Source of the DNA: JBDTMC01 sp039934475
Lineage (GTDB): Bacteria; Acidobacteriota; Terriglobia; Bryobacterales; Bryobacteraceae
Direction of reading: 5' to 3'
Assembly (NCBI GenBank): GCA_039934475.1
Contig: JBDTMC010000018.1
Coordinates: 1-34,887, forward strand
DNA length: 34,887 bases
Position 1 is the stretch's first letter; each line of letters starts with the position of its first letter. The position numbers and the translations under genes are program-made. Below the pieces are notes generated by a model. That model did not search any database. It was given only the letters and a program-made list of their open reading frames with translations, and was not told the DNA's origin. Positions 8,705-17,537 of this stretch are shown piece by piece.

Positions 8705-9248
8705 ATGACACTTATCCGAACTACTTTGTTGTCCGCGCTCTCCTCCTTTCTCCTACTATCGCAAGTTCATAATCACGGCAGCCATAAAGCTCCGGTTGAT
8801 GGCAGCGTAACCCGTGCGACAGTCATTTACCCGCCAGGCACGAATCGACGGCTCCCAGAATCCAACGCTGATTTCGGACCGCATTGCATACAGACTCTTC
8901 TTCCTCGCCCTGGCGGAGCCGAGAAACCCAACCCCCGAACAGCGTAAGCGGTTGTCCGCCAAGCTGACTCTTGCCGCACTCTCCGGCGACGACATCGATT
9001 TCATCGCTAGCGCGCTCGCCGACTATCAGGAACGCGGCACCGATCTGCTTCGGAAGCATCAACCCACCGGGGGAAGCCAGGCAATCGGCCCCAACTCAAC
9101 ATTCGAGGACGATATGGACACCCTCGTTAGTCGCACCCAATCGGCCATCAAGGCACGCCTCGCCCCGGGGGCCTTCGCCCGGTTGGACCGGCTGGTTCAA
9201 CGCGAAAAGGCCAACATGAAGGCGATGCCGTTCCCGCAGATGGAGTAG
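8705..9248 (+). pseudogene. Secreted hypothetical protein, frameshifted
   Basis: The first frame opens with a clear signal peptide (MTLIRTTLLSALSSFLLLSQ) followed by a His-rich stretch. The second frame, closed upstream by a stop at 8808 and ending at 9248, carries the body: IDGSQNP, ISDRIAYRLFFLALAE and an alpha-helical rest of about 100 residues. Neither frame alone makes a sensible protein; joining them near 8830-8842 gives one of about 180 aa. A one-base shift is enough. I read it as a secreted helical protein of unknown role, inactivated or mis-sequenced. It is followed after 20 bp by the IPT-domain gene, with which it may form a unit. An independent start for the second frame (GTG 8814) is possible but would lack the export signal. 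Confidence 0.55.
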
Positions 9249-9268
9249 GAACAACCAGGATCACAAAC

Positions 9269-11159
9269 ATGCCCATCAGATCCTTTGCTCTCAGACAAGT
9301 GCACTTTGCTGCGCTCGTCAGCACCCTCCTCTTCGGCCTCATGCAGGCTGCCAGCGCCCAGACCGCCTATACTTACTTCGGCAACTCCGCGGACGGTTCC
9401 ACACTCTACGCCTACACGATCACCCAAGGTTCCATGAGCGGCACCTCCTCCTATACTCACGGCTACTACGCAACTATAGGAATCACCGGCCCAAACGGAA
9501 CTTATGGGACCAACGACGGTACCTCATACCTATCGATAAACGCCGGCACTCCGGCCGTGCTCAGGCGCGATACCCAGATCAGTTCCCTCGCCCCTGGGAG
9601 CTACCGCATTCTCCGGCACGGATGGGCGTTCTGCACGTTTGTGGGTTCTTTCCCTTTCTATGACACCGGTGAGCAGCAACCTACCGTCATGGTGCCCCCG
9701 ATCATTCACGGAGTTGGCGACAACACGACCGGCTCTAACACCATCTACGTCGGTACGTTCAGGCTATCTGGCCATCTACGGCTGGGCGCTGACCGCTCGC
9801 GGGCTCACTCCTACCCCGACCATTAGCGGCGACGACAGCGCTATTCCGCTGTCGTTTTATAACGCAGGCGCCGACGGGCAGCAGGTGAACGTACACTATA
9901 CGGTAGGGAACACCGCGCGGACTGGTCAGCATTCGCTGTGGGTGACCACGGTGGCGGGCCCAAGCAATGCCGGTACGTATATGGTGTGGGACCCGACGCC
10001 TGTGATTACCTCCATTTCACCGTCTACCTGGCAGGCCGGCACTAGTACGCCAGTCACCATTACGGGAATGGGGTTCGGGACAAATCCCGGCGTGACCGTC
10101 AGCGACAATCTGGTCGCATTCAGCGTGACCAGCGTTGATAGTGTTAGCAATCCGAACAAGATCACCGGAACGGCAACCGTCCCGGCCAATGATAGTGCAA
10201 CCTCAACGATCGTTGCTGTTAAATCGAACGGCTATGGACAAGGGTTTCAGGGCGGGGCCGGCCAGTCGCAGCAGGGCACAGGGAGCGTATCTATCGCGCC
10301 GGTGCCCATTGCACCCAGAATCATGTTGGATAATGTCGATGTTACCAGCAAATCGACTACCGTGGCGATCGGCCAGAAAATATCTCTCGCCGCAACTGGC
10401 CTACCCGCCGGACTGACACTCGCCAGCCAGAACTGGGACCTGACGGGAACCACGATAGGCGACTACACCGTCCTCCCTGATTCCTCTAAGGCCACAACAA
10501 CACCCGCCGCGACTGACAAGCAAACCGTCGTATACTACTATACAATTCAGGGATCATCAACTGCGACTTATACGGCCAAAGCCGCTGGAGCTAATGGACA
10601 AACGGGAAGCGCCACAACTAGTTTTATCGTGGTCACGCCGACTTATAAGATCACTCCAGACCACGGAACCACCACCATCACCGGAAACCAGCTCCAGTAT
10701 AGCGGTCCCGGTATGACGCTGCAAGCCGTGGTTACCCCCCCGCAGGGTTTTGGTCCTGGTTCAATCCAGTGGGTTCAGTTGGTTCCGTCGTCGACTCTAT
10801 CACTGTTCAAATCTCTGAATCATGCCCCTTATCAAACATGTAGTGGTTCCGGTCTAGATACTAAATACCCAGCAACTACGCTTTCAACATTCACTGACAG
10901 CCCTAACCTTACGCTTGATCCAATCTCCAACGTCGAAGAACAAGTAGACGACTCCTACAACACTTATTTGCTGTGGAAACCAAACTCTGATGGGATCTTT
11001 GTTTCTATTGCCCACGCAGTTTGGTCGTGGGCCGCCGACGTAGTCAGTTCCGGGCCAGGGTGGTCACTGAAATCTCAAACCGCGCCCGGCGCCGTCGTGA
11101 CTTCCACGAGTATCTTTCCAATTTGGAGCACAAATGTTACGTCTCAATCCTGTCACTAA
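9269..11159 (+). pseudogene. Secreted IPT/TIG-domain protein, single frameshift near 9752-9764
   Basis: The first frame (9269 to 9826) has a signal peptide ending in AASAQ and a Thr/Gly/Tyr-rich beta region. The second frame, used from about 9760 to 11159, continues with SGYLAIYGWAL, an IPT/TIG fold (PVITSISPSTWQAGTSTPVTITGMGF, broken here by the 20-residue limit: PVITSISPSTWQ, then PVTITGMGF) and two more Ig-like stretches. Removing one T at 9758-9759 joins both into about 629 residues. Such proteins are exported and thought to act in surface binding. The gene is either a recent pseudogene or carries one sequencing error. Its end overlaps the next start by 26 bp. Confidence 0.7.
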
Positions 11160-11670
11160 CTATAATTTGTTTCACCGGGTGATCAACACTCTTTTCGTTG
11201 CAGCTGCATGTCTGGTTTGTTGTGCATGTAGTTACGCCCAGTGCATGATTCAGGACAAAGCATCCGATACGGTGCCGAAAGGCGTCTCTCTGACAATCAG
11301 CATTGATCAATCAGTTCCCATTAAGGCCAACGGCAAAGTTCTTGTCAAGTTGCGTTTGGAGAATAAATCGAATAAGGTGCTGCGAATGTGGGATCGGTTT
11401 GTCGAACGCGATTTCGAATTGCGCGTTGTTGCGCCCTATGGCACGGAGGCACCGCTGACCGACTTCGGCAAGAGCATCAGAACGCCGCCCTTCAGGAACT
11501 ATCGAAACATGCTAATCACCGTTGCCCCCGGCCAGATAGTCCGGGACGAGCAGGAGCTCACCCGGGTCTATGTCGTGAAAGAACAAGGATGGTATAGCGT
11601 CCAAGCGTGCCGGGACCTTATCGACTTCGGTAACTTGTACTCCAACCGAATCGAGCTTGAGGTTAAATGA
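11134..11670 (+). CDS. Exported hypothetical protein with a beta-sandwich-like body
   Basis: The 178-aa product starts with a signal-like segment (VINTLFVAAACLVCCACSYAQ) containing several Cys; a lipoprotein cleavage site is possible but not clear. The body is beta-rich (SLTISIDQSVPIKANGKVLV, then RLENKSNKVLRMWDR), like proteins in which an Ig-like domain holds a rigid surface module, and ends in a charged IELEVK. I do not recognise a family. Its ATG overlaps the preceding gene by 26 bp. It is the last gene before the truncated FAAL copy, which starts 26 bp after its stop. Confidence 0.6.
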   Translation: MLRLNPVTNYNLFHRVINTLFVAAACLVCCACSYAQCMIQDKASDTVPKGVSLTISIDQSVPIKANGKVLVKLRLENKSNKVLRMWDRFVERDFELRVVAPYGTEAPLTDFGKSIRTPPFRNYRNMLITVAPGQIVRDEQELTRVYVVKEQGWYSVQACRDLIDFGNLYSNRIELEVK

Positions 11671-11693
11671 CCAGCGCTTGCCAGGCGGATATG

Positions 11694-12701
11694 GCATGGT
11701 TTCTCCGGCGCCGCACTTCGCTTATGGGCTGTGCCTGAAGAAAGTGCGCGACGAGGACATGGAAGGCGTGGACCTTTCCAGTTGGCGCGCGGCGTTAAAC
11801 GGCGCCGAGCCGATTGACGTGGAAACGATGGAGCGGTTCTGTGAGCGGTTTGCGCGCTGGGGTTTCAAGCGTGAGGCGATGAAGCCGGTGTATGGGTTGG
11901 CCGAGGCCGGGCTGGGCGTGAGCTTCTCAGCGATGGATGAAGCTCCGGTGGTGACCGAGTTCGACCGCGCCGCGTTGTCGGGCGAGGGTAAGGCGATCCG
12001 CGGCGAAGGCCGTAAGCTGCCTTCGGTGGGCAAGGCGATGATCGGGTTGTCGGTAGAGATCCAGGACGAGAACGGCAAGGCAGTGGCGGAGGGCTTGGCG
12101 GGCCGGATCATGATCAAGGGACCGTCAGTTACTAAGGGATACTTCAATGACCCCGAACTGAACGAGACCATGATCCGCAATGGCTGGATGGACACCGGCG
12201 ATATCGGGTTCTTCTTTGAAGGGAATTTGTATATTGGCGGCCGGGCGAAGGATCTGATTATTATTCGCGGACGGAATTACGCGCCGCAAGAGATGGAAGA
12301 GTTACTGCTGGATATTGCCGGGCTGCGGACCGGATGCGCGGTGGCGCTGGGCATTCAAGTGGAAGGCTCGGGCGAGGATCTGTTGATTCTGGCTGAGTTG
12401 GATTCGATGTCGAAGCGGCCGGAAGAAGAGGTACTGGCGGAGATCCGGAACCGCTTGCTGACGGGGCTGTCGCTGGCTCCGTATCACATTGAGCTGTTGC
12501 CTCCGGGGACTTTGCCTCGGACGTCTTCGGGTAAGCTGCGTCGCTCGGATGCTTTGAAGAAGTATGTGGCGGGGGAATTGGTGCCGCCGGATAAGGTGAC
12601 GGCTCTGAAGTTGTTGAAGGAGATTGGAAAGAGCCAGATTGCGTGGGCGCGGTTTGCTTTGACTAAGGGCGGGAAGTAGGAGTGGATGTTGGCGGGCCTG
12701 T
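11694..12701 (+). repeat. Direct repeat copy 2: 5'-truncated FAAL plus about 22 bp downstream
   Basis: This is the second copy of the 1008-bp repeat, offset 4188 from copy 1. It begins abruptly at GGCATGGTTTC, matching GGCGTGGTTTC in copy 1, and ends at CCTGT (12697-12701), after which the two flanks differ. Confidence 0.9.
11696..12679 (+). pseudogene. Truncated FAAL copy (C-terminal 327 residues)
   Basis: This frame reproduces residues 262-588 of the FAAL at 6725-8491 with only two amino-acid changes (Val to Ile and Asn to Lys), despite dozens of silent base changes. The fragment lacks the phosphate loop and the first half of the adenylation domain, so it cannot activate a fatty acid by itself. 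The codon for Val262 (GTG) is ATG here, giving an apparent start, but no good ribosome site precedes it. I call it a pseudogene; translation of a stable C-terminal domain cannot be excluded. The very low protein divergence means the copy evolved under selection as part of a complete gene and was truncated recently. Confidence 0.8.
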
Positions 12702-12729
12702 GGTCGATGACAATTCGGTTACAGGCCTG

Positions 12730-13002
12730 TTAAGCTTCGCCAGTCGTAAACCACCTTAACGTTTTGCCTTTCACTGTTTGGGCGAGAATCCTTTTTTCTT
12801 TCAGATCTTTTACTCTTCTATTGCGTATGAGTAGGAAAGATAAAGGGGAGAGATTGTACGGCTCGGTCCCCTCGCCAACAGCCTCTTCCCCCACAAACCT
12901 GAACCAGCCAACCGGCCCAAGAGCAAACTCGAGGCCGCGTATCATAAGGCTGAAGGCTATTGAAGAGAGGGTTGAACTGATTGCTGCAGCCTGATGGTAC
13001 AC
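12730..13002 (-). CDS. Possible small hypothetical protein (90 aa)
   Basis: A 90-codon frame lies on the minus strand 60 bp downstream of the BON-LysM gene. It encodes a mixed hydrophobic and basic product with the segments ALGPVGWFRF and LIRNRRVKDLKEKR. I recognise no family, the start is uncertain (an internal Met precedes IRGLEF), and an overlapping plus-strand frame (12764-12994) is of similar length. Apart from this, 12702-13062 shows nothing I can name; ACAGGCCTGT at 12725 or thereabouts is a short palindrome. Confidence 0.25.
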   Translation of the reverse strand: MYHQAAAISSTLSSIAFSLMIRGLEFALGPVGWFRFVGEEAVGEGTEPYNLSPLSFLLIRNRRVKDLKEKRILAQTVKGKTLRWFTTGEA

Positions 13003-13062
13003 GTCAAATGTTGAAGTAGTGTTGTTTACAATCTCCGATCTAAGAATCTAAACACGCCATTC

Positions 13063-13464
13063 CTATTCGGGAACATTTAGAACGTCACCCGGATGGATCA
13101 CCGTTTTCTCATCCTTCAGCCTGCCAGGGTTTCCCGCAATGACCCTGTTGTACTGCGCGCCGTTGCCATAGAACTCTTGGGCGATCTTCCACAACGAGTC
13201 CCCTGCTTTGACGGTATAGGTTCGAACCTCCGCCGCAGGAGCGAGGCTCTCGTCCACGGTCAAGTCGCAAGTGAGATCCCCGAATCCCGCATCGACCGAC
13301 TTGATCTGATCCCAGACGGCGTTCTTGATGACCTCAGACGGAGCCGCCCCTTGGATAAAGAGCTTGTTATCCTGCACGTGCAGATGAGCGAGTCGAACGC
13401 CCTTCTGCTGGATTAGGTTCAGCACCGACTGATACTTTGATTTGAGTTCGTCTAAGCGATCCAT
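13063..13464 (-). CDS. BON-LysM domain protein (Kbp/YgaU-like)
   Basis: The 133-aa product starts at the ATG complementary to 13462-13464, preceded by a strong AAGGAGG. An N-terminal helix (about 1-20) leads into a BON domain (HVQDNKLFIQGAAPSEVIKN) and a C-terminal LysM module (TYTVKAGDSLWKIAQEFYGN, ending VIHPGDVLNVPE). This order matches the Kbp/YgaU family, small soluble proteins known in E. coli as potassium sensors; LysM usually binds glycan. There is no signal peptide, as in Kbp. The upstream in-frame Met is rejected because the ribosome site favours the shorter form. Confidence 0.88.
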   Translation of the reverse strand: MDRLDELKSKYQSVLNLIQQKGVRLAHLHVQDNKLFIQGAAPSEVIKNAVWDQIKSVDAGFGDLTCDLTVDESLAPAAEVRTYTVKAGDSLWKIAQEFYGNGAQYNRVIAGNPGRLKDEKTVIHPGDVLNVPE

Positions 13465-13521
13465 ACTTTTCCTCCTTGTTGTTATCGAAAAGCGACAGTG
13501 AACGTCCACACCATCGAACAC

Positions 13522-13727
13522 GTAAAGACGCGCGTCTAGAAGACGGGCGGATCACATGGAAGTTTCCTTCAAATTGCCATTCAACTGTTTGATGAGTTCG
13601 ATGGTAAAACCGAAAATCTTTAATCGAGGGCGCGGACCCCGAGGTAATCGCAAGGGGCGGCGGTGAGTATTTGGGATACTCTCCTGTAGCGTTCGGTGCG
13701 TTGGATGGAGGCATGGCGGAGGGATGT
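13522..13727. other. Intergenic region with a 12-bp palindrome
   Basis: The palindrome AGACGCGCGTCT lies at 13526-13537, about 60 bp before the start of the BON-LysM gene on the minus strand, where an operator could sit. No promoter pair could be placed with confidence, and nothing else is evident up to the antitoxin relic. Confidence 0.3.
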
Positions 13728-13965
13728 TTAATTCTGTTCGAGGGGTACGGCGCTGGTGAAGTTTGTCAACGCGGCGGGGCTTCGCGGGCAGCGAAGGGTG
13801 AAAGGCATCGGTTCCAAGTCAGCCTGGCTTGGCTTGGGCTTGGTCGGGACGTAGATGCCAATCGTCGCTCCGTGCCGTGTAATTGCCACCGGCGTCTTCG
13901 ATTTCAGGTAGTTGGCCAGGTTTTTGCGAAACTCACGTATTCCGACCTTGGTGGGGCGTCTGCAT
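13728..13965 (-). pseudogene. Phd/YefM-type antitoxin relic with a one-base frameshift
   Basis: On the minus strand an open frame ending at 13728 encodes KVGIREFRKNLANYLKS and TPVAITRHGATIGIYVPT, the hallmark of Phd/YefM antitoxins that bind operator DNA and neutralise a toxin. This frame has no ATG, GTG or TTG before the conserved part. An ATG at 13963-13965 lies in another frame, and dropping one C from the CCCC run at about 13953-13956 would join it, giving MQTPTKVGIREF. The C-terminal third (after ADLEPM) no longer looks like the family, so the gene seems damaged at both ends. No toxin gene adjoins it. An overlapping plus-strand frame is its shadow. Confidence 0.65.
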
Positions 13966-14034
13966 TGCGATAAACCTCGATTGCTGACCGGGGTCGCTTG
14001 GTTTCAAAATTTCAAATATGTTTGGCTAGTGTTT

Positions 14035-15111
14035 GTGGAACCCTTTCAGATTCATATCCCGGATGAGGTGCTCATCGATTTGAAGGCTCGCCTGCGCCTC
14101 ACCAGATGGCCTGATCAAATACCTGGCATCGGCTGGGAGCAGGGAACCGAGCTGGACTGGTTGCGGCGCCTTGTGTCCTACTGGACCGATGAGTTCTCCT
14201 GGCGTGCCTGGGAGCGGAAGCTTAACGAGCTTAACCACTTCACCTGGGAGGGGATCCACTTCGTGCACCGGCGCGCGGCATCGGGCCAGGGTGTGCCGCT
14301 TCTGCTCACGCATGGCTGGCCCGGCAGTTTCCTTGACTACGTGGATATGCTGCCGATGCTGGAGGAGTTTGACGTAGTTATCCCCTCGCTGCCCGGGTAT
14401 GGATTTTCGCCGCGTCCGCTGACAACGGGCATCAACTACCGGTACGTTTCGGAACGGTGGCACCGGCTGATGGCGGAGCTTGGGTACTCCCGCTATGGCG
14501 CGGGCGGCTATGACTTTGGGTCTGGAGTGACGACGATCCTTGCGCTCGACCATCCGGAGTCGGTGATCGGTATCCATCTCACTACGCTGGAGTCGGACAT
14601 TGCCCCGGCGGTGGGCGACGCGGAGTTGTCCGATGCGGAGCGTTTGTACTTTGAGGCGAACGCGGCGTGGAGCAGGACGGAGCGGGGCTACAGCGCGATC
14701 CAGTCCACCAAGCCGCAGACCGTTGGCTATGGATTGAACGACTCCCCGGCGGGGCTGGCCGCCTATCTGGGCGAGAAGTGGCGCTCCTGGAGCGATGTCA
14801 CGCCATGCCCCGACTTCCTTTGCGCAACGTTCACCCTGTACTGGGCTACGCAAACGATCACTTCGTCGATGCGGGACTACTGGGATAATCGGCGGTACCC
14901 GGTGGACCCCTCCTATATCCGTACACCGACAGCGTTCGGTGTCTTCGCGCACGAGACTGTGTCGGAGGGCGCGCCGCCGCGCTGCTATCTGGAACGCGCG
15001 TATAACATTCAGCGCTGGACGGTCTTTCCGCACGGCGGCCACTTCGCGCCGGTGGAGGAACCGGCGACGGTGGCAGGAGACCTGACCAGTTTCTTCCGGG
15101 ACCTAAGATGA
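14035..15111 (+). CDS. Epoxide hydrolase (EHN plus alpha/beta-hydrolase)
   Basis: About 358 aa from the GTG at 14035, which is where the family N-terminus begins (VEPFQIHIPDEVLIDLKARL); codons further upstream look non-coding. The EHN domain covers about 1-85. Then come the oxyanion motif HGWPGS (93-98), GYGFSPRP, the nucleophile in GGYDFGSG (Asp160) and a final HGGHFAPVEEP with the catalytic His. The family opens epoxides to diols. No signal peptide is evident. No ribosome site is clear, so the start could be GTG 14029. Its stop overlaps the start of the next, broken gene (ATGA at 15108-15111). Confidence 0.85.
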   Translation: MEPFQIHIPDEVLIDLKARLRLTRWPDQIPGIGWEQGTELDWLRRLVSYWTDEFSWRAWERKLNELNHFTWEGIHFVHRRAASGQGVPLLLTHGWPGSFLDYVDMLPMLEEFDVVIPSLPGYGFSPRPLTTGINYRYVSERWHRLMAELGYSRYGAGGYDFGSGVTTILALDHPESVIGIHLTTLESDIAPAVGDAELSDAERLYFEANAAWSRTERGYSAIQSTKPQTVGYGLNDSPAGLAAYLGEKWRSWSDVTPCPDFLCATFTLYWATQTITSSMRDYWDNRRYPVDPSYIRTPTAFGVFAHETVSEGAPPRCYLERAYNIQRWTVFPHGGHFAPVEEPATVAGDLTSFFRDLR

Positions 15112-15749
15112 AACTGATTACCCTAGCCCTACTGAACGTCTGCGCGACGGGATTTCTGTGCGGGCAACCCGCCGCTGAGCTTGTGGATTCGAAACCTCTG
15201 CCGGTTCGTGAGGCACTTGTTCAATCTCTCAGTGGTGCCCATCTGGCGGGCGGTATTGAGCTTTCACACTGTGGCAAGTCCGAAGCCTTGGTGCAGATTG
15301 AACAAGGTACGACGGTGAGACAAGCATTTGATCTCATCAAGGCTGTGAGGCCGGACTTGTGGATGGATACTTCAGTCACGGAAGCGATCAGCGTCCGAAG
15401 CGATCCACCCCTCTTCTGACTTCCTGGAAACAAGGATCCTGAGCGTCACCATCGCGCATCCTCGGGTGGGCCCAGCCGTGGTGAATGCATTGCTCAACAC
15501 GCCTGAAATTCAGTCGCGGCTTCACGCCTTACAACTACACGAGGCGACCAGGTACTTAGGAATGACTGCGATTCGTAGAGATGGGACTATCGAGCCGGTG
15601 ATCCCGATGACATTCACCAATGTCACCCTGCGGCAGGCTCTTAACGCTGTCGCGGTGAGGGCCATGAGTCAGGGGTCTGGGTCTACGAAGAATCCAGTTG
15701 TCCCGCGGATGGCAAGCGGTCTTTTATTCTGACGTTTTTTGTTCAGTGA
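15108..15749 (+). pseudogene. Secreted hypothetical protein with two compensating frameshifts
   Basis: Three frame segments join into one reading. Segment one (15108 onward) begins with a signal peptide (MKLITLALLNVCATGFLCGQ) and runs to SVRSDPP. Segment two, one base later, reads DFLETRILSVTIAHPRVGP through FTNVTLRQALNAVAVRA. Segment three returns to the first frame with HESGVWVYEESSCP and stops at 15747-15749. Removing a C from the CCCC run near 15408-15411 and adding one base near 15660 restores about 213 residues. TLRQALN...WVYEE recalls secreted STN-like repeats where a beta-alpha-beta module is followed by a WVYEE strand. The gene may be dead or contain two sequencing errors. Confidence 0.65.
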
Positions 15750-15802
15750 CAAGCCGAAGTCATCGCTGATACGGTGGTACGCTGATCTGCCAGGATACCC
15801 AC

Positions 15803-17038
15803 ATGCCAACTCCCGTGCTTCACCGCCGTGCTTTTCTCGGTTCGCTCGCCCTCGCTGCACAGGCTGCTCCGCAAACAGAGACGTCTGACGCAGCTGTTTT
15901 CGCGGAGGCGCGCCGTCATTTTCAGTTCCCGGAGACGGTGACCTATTGCAACACGGGGACGCTCGGGGCCTCGCCGCGCGAAGTCACGGAAGCCATGGTG
16001 AATGGACTCCAAAGCCTGGAGCGGGAGCTGCCCGATTGGCCTTATTTTCAGTCCGATGGCGAGCCGCTGACGGGATACCAGAAGCTCGCCGAATACCGGG
16101 CTGAAGCAGGCGCGCTGATCAACGCAACGGTGGACGAAATTGCACTGACTCAGAACGCCACCATGGGTATGAGCTTCCTCGCTAATGGTCTCGACCTGAG
16201 CGCGGGCGATGAGGTCCTAACCACTAATGAAGAGCACAGCGGCGGGATCGGGGGATGGCGGCTGCGGGCGCGGCGCCACGGCATTGTTGTGAAAGAGTTG
16301 CCGGTGATGAGTGTCGCGGAAAAGGGACCGCAGGGCGTGGTGGACCTCTTCAACCGAGCCATCACGCCGAAGACGCGGATAATCATGTTCAGCCAGATTA
16401 CATCGGGCCTGGGCATGCTTCTGCCGGCACAGGAGCTCTGTAGTCTCGCCCGGGCACACGGGGCGCTGGCCATCGTGGATGGAGCGCAGGCGGTGGGACA
16501 GCGGCGCGTGGACGTGAAGGCTCTCGGCTGTGATGCCTATGTGGCAAGCCCTCACAAGTGGCTGCTCGCGCCGAAGGGCACCGGCATTCTCTATATCCGG
16601 CGCGACGTGCAACCGCGCGTCTGGAATACGCTCGCCAGCGGCGCGATGGATAACGAGGCGGGCGCATTCCGGTTTATGCAATACGGCACCGGCAGCGTGC
16701 CGGTGGTCTACGGTCTTCGGGCCGCGCTGCGTTTCGTCAACCGCCTCAGTGTCGAACGGATTGAACGGTGGGACCTGATGCTCTCGCACCGCTTGCGAGA
16801 GGGTCTGGCGCGCATTCCTTCGGTCCGGCTCGCCTCACCCAGTCAAGCGGAGTTCGCCTCCGCTATCACCACGTTTGGAATCAAAGGCAAGCCGGGGCGC
16901 GAGTTGCAGGACGCACTGTGGGCGAAGAAGATCCGCGTTCGCGCCCAGGGCGACCGCGGGGTTCGATTGTCGGCGCACTTCTATGTGAGTCCGGCCGACA
17001 TTGACAGGACTTTGGAAGTGGTTTCGTCGCTTGGCTGA
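15803..17038 (+). CDS. Class V PLP-dependent aminotransferase with Tat-like signal
   Basis: This 411-aa protein opens with HRRAFLGSLALAAQA, a twin-arginine-type export signal (RRxFLG plus a short hydrophobic stretch). The body has the aminotransferase class V fold: TYCNTGTLGASP, PLP phosphate contacts near NATMGMSF, Asp226 in VDGAQAVGQ, and the PLP lysine Lys252 in SPHKWLLAPKGTG. The closest families are isopenicillin-N epimerase-like and cysteine desulfurase-like enzymes; the substrate is open. Tat export would allow the folded cofactor-bearing enzyme to reach the periplasm. It is preceded by 53 bp of non-coding DNA after the broken gene. Confidence 0.88.
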   Translation: MPTPVLHRRAFLGSLALAAQAAPQTETSDAAVFAEARRHFQFPETVTYCNTGTLGASPREVTEAMVNGLQSLERELPDWPYFQSDGEPLTGYQKLAEYRAEAGALINATVDEIALTQNATMGMSFLANGLDLSAGDEVLTTNEEHSGGIGGWRLRARRHGIVVKELPVMSVAEKGPQGVVDLFNRAITPKTRIIMFSQITSGLGMLLPAQELCSLARAHGALAIVDGAQAVGQRRVDVKALGCDAYVASPHKWLLAPKGTGILYIRRDVQPRVWNTLASGAMDNEAGAFRFMQYGTGSVPVVYGLRAALRFVNRLSVERIERWDLMLSHRLREGLARIPSVRLASPSQAEFASAITTFGIKGKPGRELQDALWAKKIRVRAQGDRGVRLSAHFYVSPADIDRTLEVVSSLG

Positions 17039-17078
17039 TGCTGTAGCAAAGCATGACAATAGGGGGCGAGGCCTCGCG

Positions 17079-17444
17079 ATGACGCTGACACTGGAAGTAC
17101 CCGAGGAGTTCGCCCGCCTTATGGCGGCCGATGCAGGCAGTTTAACAAGAGCAGCTTTTGAGGCGCTGGCGCTGGAGGGTATTCGCTCCGGCAGGCTAAC
17201 GGTGGCCCAGGGTCGAGAGTTCCTCGGTATATCCTCGCGCTATGAGATGGATGGATTCTTGAAGGCGCATGACGTTCTGCTTCCGCTCACAATGGAGGAC
17301 ATCAACCGTGACGCCGAGGCCGCACTGTTGCATCGCGTCAAACGACCGTCGTCATCGCAGTTGCGGCGGAACTCCGTGTTCCACATACTGTTACTCTTGG
17401 CGTTTTGCAGGCTGCCGCTCGGACTGGATAGTCGATCTGCGTGA
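17079..17444 (+). CDS. UPF0175 antitoxin-like protein with read-through C-terminus
   Basis: The first 85-90 residues match the UPF0175 family: MTLTLEVPEEFARLM, then TRAAFEALALEGIRSGRLT, REFLGISSRYEMDGFLKAHD and MEDINRDAEAAL. These small DNA-binding proteins are usually paired with a PIN-domain (DUF3368) toxin directly downstream. The frame continues about 35 residues beyond the usual end through the toxin relic (PSSSQLRRNSV...), so the original stop seems lost or the tail is aberrant. The ATG at 17079 is the first in the conserved frame; longer starts would overlap the aminotransferase. Confidence 0.7.
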   Translation: MTLTLEVPEEFARLMAADAGSLTRAAFEALALEGIRSGRLTVAQGREFLGISSRYEMDGFLKAHDVLLPLTMEDINRDAEAALLHRVKRPSSSQLRRNSVFHILLLLAFCRLPLGLDSRSA

Positions 17445-17526
17445 AGCACTTCACCGATTGCAGAGAACCAATTTTCGAATCTCAGAGTCGCTGATTCTTC
17501 ATCTGCTCGCAGCCCAACAGCACTAG
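17345..17526 (+). pseudogene. DUF3368-type PIN toxin relic (internal deletion plus frameshift)
   Basis: Frame two reads TVVIAVAAELRVPHTVTLGVLQAAARTG split by a stop at 17429; in short pieces: TVVIA, AELRVPHTVTLGVLQ and AAARTG. From 17425 the +1 frame continues WIVDLREALHRLQRTNFRIS and stops at 17524-17526. These are the extreme N-terminus and the C-terminal third of DUF3368 PIN toxins, whose middle, holding most catalytic acids, is absent. So the toxin lost about 90 codons and then a base. It lies directly behind and overlapping the UPF0175 gene, exactly where the toxin belongs. Confidence 0.6.
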
Positions 17527-17537
17527 GACGAGGGCTG

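Noticed and set aside
12764..12994. A 76-codon + frame after the second FAAL copy
   Set aside because: No family features or ribosome site; the overlapping minus frame is slightly more protein-like, and neither is strong.
13671..13973. A 100-codon + frame before the epoxide hydrolase
   Set aside because: It is the reverse of the Phd/YefM relic, which has clear family sequence on the minus strand.
14026..15042. A 338-codon minus frame across the epoxide hydrolase
   Set aside because: Antisense shadow; composition is Arg/His/Pro-rich and no motif is visible, while the + frame has all hydrolase motifs.
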